From DASYTH01 sp036002505 (GTDB lineage: Bacteria > Actinomycetota > Actinomycetes > Mycobacteriales > Pseudonocardiaceae): DNA of 64,000 nucleotides. Shown piece after piece: positions 50,498 to 58,091 of the stretch. The DNA lies in assembly GCF_036002505.1 (NCBI RefSeq), contig NZ_DASYTH010000419.1, forward strand, positions 1-64,000. Reading direction: 5' to 3'. Under the pieces are notes generated by a model. The model searched no databases, was not told where the DNA came from, and saw nothing but the letters and a program-made list of their open reading frames with translations. A program made the position numbers and the translations under genes. Every line of letters begins with the position of its first letter. Positions within the stretch are counted from its first letter, which is position 1.

Positions 50498-52114
50498 TCA
50501 GGCGGCGGCAGGTAGCCGTGCTTGGGCGAGTCGGTGATCGATGTGACGGTCGATGGTGTGCAGCGCGGCGCGGAGTTCGGGTGGGGCTTGGGGTTGATCG
50601 CTGGCGATGAGGGGTCGCAGGACGCGGTTGTGGACTTTGCTGTAGAAGATCGCGAAGCACAGTCCGTCGTGGGTGAGGGTGTAGAGGTTGTGGCCGGCGA
50701 CGCGGTGAATCAGGTCGTTGCGGTGTAGGCGGGCGAGGTCGTAGCTGGCTTGGTTCATGCCGTAGTTGGTGCCGAGCAGTCCGGTCATCAAGGCGCGCAG
50801 GCTCTTGTTGGTGATGCCGGTGACGGCGAGCAGGGTGTGGCAGAGGGCGCCGGCCAGGGCTTGGACCCGAGGGTCGCCGAACCGTAGGGCTGGGGCCCTC
50901 CTGCCATCCTCAGTGAGGGTGGGGTGCGTGATCCGCTCAAGGGCTGGACTCGCGAGGACGCAGCCCTGGCCGACTCGTTCAGTATCGAGCAGTCGGCGGT
51001 TGGCGGCACGAGCTTTGGTCTGCAGATCGTCGAGGTTGTGCAGGCGGCGTTGGCAGCTGAGGTCATACGGGTCGTTGATCACGGTCTCGATGCGCAGCGC
51101 GCGACCGTCCTTGAGGTACTGCTTGATCCGGGAGTGTTTGTAGAAGGCGTTGACGGTGACCTCGACGCCGCGGGTGACGACCTTGGTCTTGAACTGTCCG
51201 GCGGGAGTGGGGCCGCGGGTGCGCCGGTTGAAGATGAGCTCGACCTGTTCGGGGCGGCCGATGTCGAGGTTATCGGCGACCAGTGCCTCGAAGAATGCTC
51301 GGGCGTGGCGGGGTGCGGCGAACACCAGGGTGCGGGACACCTCGATCTGGCGCATGGAGATCTCCCACCAGTACCCCGCCGCCCGGTCGTGGTCGGTCAG
51401 CGGCAGCGGCAGGATCGACCACCAACGTTCGGCGAATACGGTGATCGTGCCCGGGCCGAGCCGGTCGCAGATGGCCTGCAGTCCGGTCGGGTCGTCGGTG
51501 GCGGCGAATCCGTTGGACAGCTCCCGATAGCACAGGCCGGCCATGCTGGCTTGGCGCTTGGCCCACTCGTGTCCGTTGATCCAGATCTTGGCCGGGTAGG
51601 GGAAGTAGGCGCAGATCTTGACGAATGCCGGACCGAAGTCGAGGTCCCACAGGTAGAAGTAGTAGCAGGTGACCCGCCGGTCGGCCTTGGTGAAGGCAAA
51701 CCACGGGATCCCGTTGGACGCTGGGCGTTGGGTCGCGGTGAACACCGACGCGAACTCCTGCGCCACCCCGATCGCAGCCACCCCGGCCCGGCCGGTGTGG
51801 GCCTGCCGATCCAGGTAGGGCCGCATGATTTCGATCTTGCGGTCGGTCTTGCCGAACCGCACGATCGGGATGTGGTTGTCCTGGGCGAACCGGGCAACCG
51901 ACTTGCGAAACGCGGTCCCGATCTTGTCGAAGATCGCCGGTGAAGGGATCGGATTGCCCAAGTGTTGGGTCAGGAACGTCACCACCTGCCCGCCAACCTG
52001 CAGATTCGGCACATAGACGTTCAGATAGACCCGGTCCAGGCATTCGATGTCCAACGCCACCCGCCCGTCGAGCATCTCCGGGACAGTGACAACCCGTTCG
52101 GCCACAACGACCAC
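50498..52114 (-). CDS. Unassigned 538-residue protein, candidate mobile-element protein
   Basis: A long uninterrupted gene with no domain I can name. Conserved-looking blocks are LDIECLDRVYLNVYVPNLQ, HLGNPIPSPAIFDKIGTAFR, VRFGKTDRKIEIMRPYL, AAIGVAQEF, CYYFYLWDLDFGPAFVKICAYFP, WINGHEWAKRQ and RWWSILPLPLTDHDRAAGYWWE. The C-terminal third is rich in His and Arg (LARLHRNDLIHRVAGHNLYTLTHDGL), like a winged-helix segment. I have an impression of similar proteins in many actinomycetes, often in mobile contexts. It sits beside tRNA-Arg. The GTG at 52114 or an ATG at 52075 can start it. No DDE, Tyr- or Ser-recombinase motif is evident. Confidence 0.65.
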   Translation of the reverse strand: MVVVAERVVTVPEMLDGRVALDIECLDRVYLNVYVPNLQVGGQVVTFLTQHLGNPIPSPAIFDKIGTAFRKSVARFAQDNHIPIVRFGKTDRKIEIMRPYLDRQAHTGRAGVAAIGVAQEFASVFTATQRPASNGIPWFAFTKADRRVTCYYFYLWDLDFGPAFVKICAYFPYPAKIWINGHEWAKRQASMAGLCYRELSNGFAATDDPTGLQAICDRLGPGTITVFAERWWSILPLPLTDHDRAAGYWWEISMRQIEVSRTLVFAAPRHARAFFEALVADNLDIGRPEQVELIFNRRTRGPTPAGQFKTKVVTRGVEVTVNAFYKHSRIKQYLKDGRALRIETVINDPYDLSCQRRLHNLDDLQTKARAANRRLLDTERVGQGCVLASPALERITHPTLTEDGRRAPALRFGDPRVQALAGALCHTLLAVTGITNKSLRALMTGLLGTNYGMNQASYDLARLHRNDLIHRVAGHNLYTLTHDGLCFAIFYSKVHNRVLRPLIASDQPQAPPELRAALHTIDRHIDHRLAQARLPAAA

Positions 52115-52185
52115 CTCGACACCCAGCGTCCGCCACCAACCGCAGTGCTGACCAGCAGGGGATGTCGCGGCGCAGCCGCGAGCCC

Positions 52186-52281
52186 TGAGGACAGCCTCGG
52201 ACCGCTACCTGCACCCGCTGCAACCACAGCCGATCCAAACCAAACCCAGCCACCCACCTCGGCGGTCCGAGGCTGGCCTCA
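52186..52281. repeat. 20-bp inverted repeat between the phosphotransferase and the 538-residue gene
   Basis: The arms at 52186-52205 and 52262-52281 match at 19 of 20 positions (core CAGCCTCGGACCGC/GCGGTCCGAGGCTG) with a 56-base loop. The right arm ends on the TGA stop of the phosphotransferase gene. It may be a terminator or the end of a mobile element. A smaller CGCGGC-GCA-GCCGCG hairpin lies just before it. Confidence 0.75.
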
Positions 52282-53193
52282 CTGGAAGAGAGGTGCATAG
52301 CGCGCCACGACCTCGTCGATCCTGCTGCGCCATAACGACCGGTCGCGCCCTTCCAGCAGAGCGGCGTGCACCCACCCGTCCACGACATGGAAGACGACGA
52401 ACGCGTACAACAACTCTTCGGACACCGGTCGCCGGTCACCATATCCCGCGAGGAGTGCCATCCGGTCGTGGTCTCCGAGGGCCGAGCTGGTGGCGACGCT
52501 CTTCGCCAGGTCGTACTCGAGCGGGCAGCGCACCGCCGACTCGAAGTCGACGAGGTGTGCGGCCGAAACATTGCTCCGCACTTGAGTGACGACATTCGCG
52601 GGGTGCAGGTCACCGTGGCATCCGATCTGCGGGTTCGGCTGCCGGCAGAGGCGGACGAGAGTGTCCAGGGCCGGCTCGACATGCGAAGCGAGGCCGTCTT
52701 GTGGATTACGGTCCAGAATGGACAGGTGCCACCGCGCGAGCCGCTCAAATTTGGTTGCCAGCGGCTCATCGTCGGCCGCGGTGATCGCGAGGTCGATATC
52801 GTGGAAGTTGGCGAGGAGGCGGCCAACAAGGCTCAGGCCGCCGTGATACGAGTACCTGCCCGCTTCTATCGCGCCCCACAGGGTGCACTCACCAAGATCT
52901 GAAGTGATCAGGACCGTTGCGTCGTAAATCTCGAGCTGGTCGTAACCGAGCACTCTGGCGGTACGAATCACACCGTTGTTCGAGAGCGAATCGATGATGT
53001 TCCGTTCCTTCGTCGCCTTCCATTTGGCGGCGCCGAAGTAGAGTTTCGCAATGACCGACCGCCCGCCGTCCAGGTGCACGCGGTAGGTCCCGGAACTGGG
53101 GGCGCGGGACAGGCAAGTAACCTGTGCCGCGGTCGTGTCCACGAAGTTCTGGCATGCCACGGCGATCGCCCGATCCAGACCCGGAGCGCTCAC
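52279..53193 (-). CDS. Aminoglycoside phosphotransferase-fold kinase
   Basis: A 304-residue protein of the APH/choline-kinase fold. The Brenner motif is IGCHGDLHPANVVT (about residue 195) and the metal-binding segment is AHLVDFESAVRCPLEYDLAKS. The N-terminal lobe has SSGTYRVHLDGGRSVIAKLYF with the ATP-binding Lys. Such enzymes phosphorylate sugars, amino alcohols, homoserine-like compounds or drugs, and nothing here allows a choice. The GTG at 53193 overlaps the stop of the glycosyltransferase gene, suggesting a shared glycan or small-molecule role. Confidence 0.8.
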   Translation of the reverse strand: MSAPGLDRAIAVACQNFVDTTAAQVTCLSRAPSSGTYRVHLDGGRSVIAKLYFGAAKWKATKERNIIDSLSNNGVIRTARVLGYDQLEIYDATVLITSDLGECTLWGAIEAGRYSYHGGLSLVGRLLANFHDIDLAITAADDEPLATKFERLARWHLSILDRNPQDGLASHVEPALDTLVRLCRQPNPQIGCHGDLHPANVVTQVRSNVSAAHLVDFESAVRCPLEYDLAKSVATSSALGDHDRMALLAGYGDRRPVSEELLYAFVVFHVVDGWVHAALLEGRDRSLWRSRIDEVVARYAPLFQ

Positions 53194-54089
53194 GCGGGTT
53201 CGCCGCCGTCGCGACTGAGGCCGATGTTTCGCCCCCCCAATCGGTGCAGCAGCCGGATCGCGTCGCGAAGGTAGGCGCTGTACAGCCTGACGCCCGCGGT
53301 CCGCGGGCACGAGTTCTGCCACGGCTTCATGGGCCCGACGAAGTGGAGGAGACCGACGTCGCTTGAGCGCGGGTCGCGCCGAACTACTCGCCGGACCCAG
53401 TCACCCTTTTCCAAAAAGCGGTCCAGCTCGAAGCGATTGAGGCGTGCGTCCACCGCCGCCGCCCGCGAGGTGGCCAGCAGCCACATGTTCAGCGCGTCCT
53501 GGTCATTGAAGTGGATATACCGGCGTCGCCGCGTGATGACCTCGGCAACTCCCGCGCGGACAACGGGCATCACATGGCTACGCAGCCACAAGGCACCAGC
53601 GTTGAAGTATGGCCGGCCGCGCAGCGTCGGCCACCGCTCGACGAGTCCGGGAAGCGCCGGGCACTCACCGACGGCGAAGTTGAACTCGTCCCGAACGGCG
53701 CCGACCCGGCCGTCGTCCAGACCTGCGAACGGCGCCGAGATGTCGCTGAGCACGAGTACGTCGGCGTCGAGGTAGAGGAGGTACGGCCGGTCGACGAAAC
53801 GCGGAGTCAGTTGGAATCGCAAGTACGTCGTTGTCGTGATGTACGACGCGCCCTCAACGATGTCAACACCGTGCGGGGCCTTTCGCCACTCCACATCGAA
53901 TGAGGTGAATCCCAGCCGGCGCACAAACGCTGCCATCGTGGAAACGTGCGGTCGCGACAGGTCCTGGGTCAGCAATCGAACAGCCGCGCCCCGGCGTTCG
54001 TCTGGAGGAAGGCAGTCAGCCAGCGAGGCCAGCGTCGCCATCGCCGGCACCAGATATGATTCGTCAATACACAGCGCAATCGCGAACAA
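53190..54089 (-). CDS. Family 8-type glycosyltransferase
   Basis: A 299-residue GT-A glycosyltransferase. It has FAIALCIDESYLVPAMATLASL at the N-terminus, the DxD motif in YLLYLDADVLVLSDI (about residue 105), and the characteristic RPYFNAGALWLRS, FNDQDALNMWL and LLHFVGPMKPWQ motifs. The donor and acceptor are unknown. The TTG at 54089 is the best start, without a clear ribosome site. Directly upstream lies a galE remnant, so the gene may once have followed an intact epimerase. The GC level is a little lower than in core genes. Confidence 0.83.
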   Translation of the reverse strand: MFAIALCIDESYLVPAMATLASLADCLPPDERRGAAVRLLTQDLSRPHVSTMAAFVRRLGFTSFDVEWRKAPHGVDIVEGASYITTTTYLRFQLTPRFVDRPYLLYLDADVLVLSDISAPFAGLDDGRVGAVRDEFNFAVGECPALPGLVERWPTLRGRPYFNAGALWLRSHVMPVVRAGVAEVITRRRRYIHFNDQDALNMWLLATSRAAAVDARLNRFELDRFLEKGDWVRRVVRRDPRSSDVGLLHFVGPMKPWQNSCPRTAGVRLYSAYLRDAIRLLHRLGGRNIGLSRDGGEPA

Positions 54090-54249
54090 TGCGGTTATCC
54101 GTCCGGGCTCGATACCGTGTCAGCGCACGAGCCGTGCTGGCGGTCGCGCCTGAGATCATCCAGAATGACCGGGTTGCTCCGCTCTCGAGGCAGGCTGACG
54201 CGACGGTCGCGCCGATGTAGCCGGCTCCACCAGTGATAAGCACCTTCAT
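54090..54249 (-). pseudogene. Remnant of a galE-type epimerase gene
   Basis: Starting at 54249 the sequence reads MKVLITGGAGYIGATVASACLESGAT, the NAD-binding start of a UDP-glucose 4-epimerase. The continuation (PVILDDLRRD) is in a different frame, and homology stops after about 50 residues, right where the glycosyltransferase gene begins. A frameshift and a large deletion leave no function. Confidence 0.8.
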
Positions 54250-54422
54250 TGCAGATGCGACGTGCGGGAACGGCCAACTAAGAGTTTGTCCATCGACCCC
54301 ACCCCATCGGACTGTCGGGACGCTCCCGACAGCATTACCGATCGGAGCCAGTCGGCGCAACCATGTAGTCACCCCGATGCCGTTGTGACCACAGATGCTC
54401 GTGTGACACCGCCCGGTGGAGC
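54250..54422. other. Short intergenic gap
   Basis: About 170 bases between the galE remnant and the hairpin at the end of the helicase pseudogene. I see no gene. It presumably holds the promoter that once served the epimerase-glycosyltransferase-kinase set. Confidence 0.4.
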
Positions 54423-54465
54423 GAAGGCCACCTTCAGGACACTCAACGCCCCAAATGTGGCCTTC
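54423..54465. repeat. GAAGGCCAC...GTGGCCTTC hairpin at the end of the helicase pseudogene
   Basis: Perfect 9-bp arms at 54423-54431 and 54457-54465 with a 25-base loop. The TGA that ends the truncated helicase frame (54464-54466) overlaps the arm, so this element forms the truncation point. The same GAAGG/CCTTC style is seen in the terminator at 40643-40691. Confidence 0.78.
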
Positions 54466-56354
54466 AGAGCAGTTGGCTGCGGAAGGCGCGGATGCCGAGG
54501 ATGTGGGTGACCGTGTTGGTGTCCCAGCCCTCGGTGAGCATGGAGACGCTGACCACGCAGCGGATCTGCTCGCCGAGCTTGCCCTTCTTGCCGACGGTGT
54601 TCATCACCTCGCGGAGCAGATCCTCGTCGGTGATCTTCTCGATGTCGGCGCCGGGGTTGCGGCGCCGGTATTCCGCCTTGAACGCGGCGATCTCCGGTCC
54701 GAGGGCCTGGCGGAAGTCGGCCTTGATGGCCTCGCCGCGCTCGAGCTGGGCCGAGTCGATGAGGATTGTTCGCGGTCGGTCCAGCGGCTTGCCGTCGACA
54801 ACGTTGCTGAGCAGCTCCAGGTTGCCAGGCTTGTGCGCGACGATTTCACCGTCCCGCTCGACCTCCTCGCCGGCGATCCAGTCGTAGACGAGCTTGCTCA
54901 CGACGGTGTTGGGGCAGACGACGATGAACACGGGTGGCGTCTCACCGTGCTGCTGAAGTGATGTCTCCCAGTGCTGGAACGCCCGGGTGTAGCTACGGTG
55001 CAGGCTGCGCAGCGCTCCCTCGAACTCGGGTTCGGGGATCCAGTTATCCACCTTGCCCTTCGCGGCGCGCTTGGGAAGTTTGGCGCCGACGAAGTCCCAG
55101 AGCCGGAGGTAGGTGACCAGCGGGTGGGCGGCGTCGTCGTCGACCGGCGTGCGCGGGACCTTCACGATGCCCGACTCGATCGCGTCCATGAGAGAGAAAT
55201 CGCTGACCGTCCACGGGAAGATGTAGCCCTCGTTGTAGCCCGAGCCGGCGAGGTAGAACGGCGTCGCGGAGAGGTCGAATATCTGTTTGATTCCGACGTG
55301 CTTCGCGACGGCCTGGAGGCCGGTGAACCAGAGGCGGGCCTCCTCGTTGGCGTCCTTTTCCTCCGCGGTCAGCGTACTTTTCGTGTCGGCGGGGAGCGGC
55401 TTGTCCTGATAGCAGTGGTGAGCCTCGTCGCTGAACACGAGGATCTGCTGCTTGTCCGGGCCGGTCACGCCGAGGTCGCGCAGGACCCGGCTGACCATGG
55501 CCCGGGGTGTCTCCTTGAACGCGTCCTCGCGGCGGTCGCCCTTGAGCAGGAGCCGGGTGTTCTTGGCGACGCCCCTGATCTCCTTGGCGTCCTTGAGCTG
55601 GAACGCGTGGTAGTTGGTGATCACGATCCGGGCGTGGTCCAGGCCGCCCTTGAGGTCGGCGGGGATCAGGTCGCGCAGGTCGTAGTAGTTCTCGGCGTCC
55701 CCGGGCAGCAGGACGCGGAGCCGGTCCTTGATCGTGATGCCGGGGGCGACGACCAGGAACCTGTTGGTGAACCGGGCGTCCCGGGATGACTGCACCTTGT
55801 TGAGCGTCTGCCAGGCGATCAGCATCGCCATCACGACGGTCTTGCCGCTGCCGGTGGCCATCTTGAGGGCCATCCGGGGCAGGCCAGCGTTGTGTGCCGC
55901 GTTCCCGGGCTCCAGCCGGGTGCGCCAGTCGGCGTAGCCGTGGGTGCGGCCGGCGACCTCGGTCAGGAAGATCGCGGTCTCGGCGGCTTCGCGCTGGCAG
56001 AACAGCACGCGGTTGTCCCGGTCCGGGTCGGCCCAGTGCTGGAGGAGCTTGCGGGTGATCGGGTGACGCCGGCGTACTCGCCGCCGCGCCGCCATTTGGC
56101 GAGGTCCCGGCGGACGTCGTTGATCAGGGTGTTGCGCTCGCGGCGTTCCCCGGTGGCGTCGAAGTCGAGCTCGACCTGTTCGAACTCATCCTTGGCGCGC
56201 TTGCCCTTTCTGGTGATCGCGATTGGGATGAAGGACTCGCTCGGTCGCCGGCCGTCCCGGATTTGTCCAGTCGGGCCGTTCGGGCGATCTCGTAGTAGCG
56301 GTCCGGCTGCTCGTACGGCGAGTTCAGGATCGGATTGTCGATCGTTTCGGTCAT
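54464..56354 (-). pseudogene. Decayed DEAD/DEAH-box restriction-type helicase
   Basis: The gene resembles the helicase/restriction subunit group around type III Res and BPTD_3080. The start MTETIDNPILNSPYEQPDRYYE (56354) is followed by frameshifts near 56250 and 56070; the missing part (IPIAITRKGKRAKDEFEQVELDF) lies in another frame. The long intact stretch up to 56095 holds Walker A MATGSGKTVVMAM, VVAPGITIKDRL, Walker B LVFSDEAHHCY and DLSATPFY. It ends abruptly at LGIRAFRSQLL, just before the motif VI region, where the family continues for several hundred residues. No methyltransferase partner is present. Confidence 0.82.
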
Positions 56355-56423
56355 ATCGGCGCAGTCCACTCCCTACACATGCGGGACATGCTAACGGTGC
56401 TGCCGCCGGTCCTCCGGCAAGTC

Positions 56424-56507
56424 GGCTACGCGAGCGTGAGCCATGACTACGCGAGCGCGAGCCATGACTACGCGAACGCGGATTACGGCTACCTGAACGC
56501 GGGACAC
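56424..56507 (+). repeat. Four tandem 21-bp units
   Basis: Units of exactly 21 bases begin at 56424, 56445, 56466 and 56487, with consensus GACTACGCGAGCGCGAGCCAT. The first two differ at two positions and the last two are more diverged. The unit is a multiple of three and would read as a heptapeptide (DYASASH), but no gene is convincing around it. Confidence 0.8.
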
Positions 56508-56559
56508 GCCGGGCGGGGTTGGCGGCTTCGGGGGGTGGCGGTCCGCTAATGTCCCGCGG

Positions 56560-58068
56560 GTGTCATTACGGGCGAGACGGCGCGTCGTGGACGCGTTCGA
56601 GCGGTGGTCGGCATCCCGGGGGACACTGCCGGCGGGTGCCGAGGCGGTGCAGGTGTGGCGGGACCGGATCGGGATCATGCTGCAGGGCCGGGAGGACTAC
56701 CTGGGCCGGCCCGATCCGACGCTGTGGCGAAGCGGTGACCTGCACCGGCTGCTGATCGATCACCTGCCGCCGCGGCAGGTCGACGCGTGGGGCCTGGCCG
56801 AGCACGGCGTGCGCATCGTCCGGGAGTTCCTCGAGTTCCTGGACACCAGCGGGCGGTTGCATCCCGGCAGCACAAGGGTCGCCACGCTGCGCAAGGAGTT
56901 GGACCGGGCCGCGGGCAGATTCGGCGCGGCGATGGCCGATTCCTCCCAGTACCGGCTGGCCAAGCGGGTCCTCACGGCCATGCTCGCCGACGGCCTGGGC
57001 GACGACGCCGACCCGGCCGAGGTGGACCGGTGGGCAGAGCGGTTCAGCGCGCGGGACGCGCCCGCCCGCCGGCGGGTTCTCGGCGAGCTGATGGACCAGG
57101 ACCCGCGCTATGCCACCGGGCACCTGCTCGTGCACGGCGGGCAGGTGGCGGTTCTCAAGCCAGGGGTACCACCGGACAAGGGCCTGGTGTGGCCGGACAC
57201 GGTGGAGTGTGACTGTGGCTGCGCCGATGCCACGGTTCCTGAGGCGCGGTTGCCGGGGGAGGCCGAGCTGGCCGCCGCGGTGGCCGGCAGCGAGCTGCTG
57301 TGCCGGCTGTCCGCGCTCGCCGGGTGGGTCGGAGCGGGGGGCCGCCCGGTGGACCGGCGTGGCGAGTTGCCCGGCAAGGACGTCACGGCGGCCGCGGCCG
57401 CGGCCGGGGTTCCCGACCTCGGCGCCCGGCGGCTGCGGGACGCGCCGGCGCTGGCGACGCTGTGGGACCTGGCGCTCGAGCTCGACGTGCTGTCCCTGTG
57501 CCGCGCCCGCGTGATCCCGGGCGACACGTTGCCCGCCGTCCATGCCGCGCTGCGCCACGAGTGTCCGCCGGGGCAGGCTCTGGAATTCTGGGATGAGGTC
57601 TTCGACGAGTTGGTCCACCCGCAAGGCGACACGGTGACACCCGAGCAGGAGCGGCTGCGGGACTGGGCACGGCCATGGCTGCCGCGCTTCCTCGGCACGC
57701 TGTACACCGACCATCCCGACGAGGAGCTCGTCGAGGTCGGAGTGCTCATGGACGCCGTGGCAACCGAACGAGCCGAGGCAGTTCCGGCTCGCGACAGCAC
57801 GATGCTCACCGCCCTCGCCGGGTCGTTGGTCCTCCGCGGTCTATCGCTGCTGGCCGAGCACGGGGCGGTCGAGGTCGAGGTGTCGGCCGGCGGGCCTGCT
57901 CCGGGCCTTGCCCCGGCGGCCCGGGCAGTCGGTATGGCGCCGTGGGCGGTGTCTCCACCCGACGGGCTCCGGGTGCGCCTGACCGCTCTCGGCCGGCGCG
58001 GTGTCCACAAGCGACTCGCCGGCGACGGTGCCGGCACACCTCCGATGGCGCACGCGGCCTCGGCCTGA
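56560..58068 (+). CDS. Unassigned 502-residue protein upstream of the DUF2786 gene
   Basis: I do not recognise a family. The protein is mostly helical with many Arg/Leu-rich segments. A central Cys cluster (TVECDCGCADATVPEARLPGEAEL, about residue 220) may bind metal. The C-terminus ends in a small domain (GLRVRLTALGRRGVHKRLAGDG) that reads like a winged helix. A GTG at 56560 is the likely start. The DUF2786 gene follows after 23 bases in the same direction, so the two are probably one transcript beside the Wadjet genes. Confidence 0.7.
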   Translation: MSLRARRRVVDAFERWSASRGTLPAGAEAVQVWRDRIGIMLQGREDYLGRPDPTLWRSGDLHRLLIDHLPPRQVDAWGLAEHGVRIVREFLEFLDTSGRLHPGSTRVATLRKELDRAAGRFGAAMADSSQYRLAKRVLTAMLADGLGDDADPAEVDRWAERFSARDAPARRRVLGELMDQDPRYATGHLLVHGGQVAVLKPGVPPDKGLVWPDTVECDCGCADATVPEARLPGEAELAAAVAGSELLCRLSALAGWVGAGGRPVDRRGELPGKDVTAAAAAAGVPDLGARRLRDAPALATLWDLALELDVLSLCRARVIPGDTLPAVHAALRHECPPGQALEFWDEVFDELVHPQGDTVTPEQERLRDWARPWLPRFLGTLYTDHPDEELVEVGVLMDAVATERAEAVPARDSTMLTALAGSLVLRGLSLLAEHGAVEVEVSAGGPAPGLAPAARAVGMAPWAVSPPDGLRVRLTALGRRGVHKRLAGDGAGTPPMAHAASA

Positions 58069-58091
58069 TCGAGGCGGCTGGAGGGGCGGCG

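Noticed and set aside
22234..52196. A 13-base match CCTGAGGACAGCC near 22234 and 52184 as a recombination footprint
   Set aside because: The similarity stops after 13 bases on both sides and neither copy is at a clear junction.
50295..56400. An integrative element with attL/attR at tRNA-Arg
   Set aside because: No duplicated tRNA 3' end was found downstream and no integrase gene is present, so only a loose accessory region can be claimed.
56424..56507. A CRISPR array
   Set aside because: The 21-bp units are directly adjacent with no spacers, and no cas genes are in the window.
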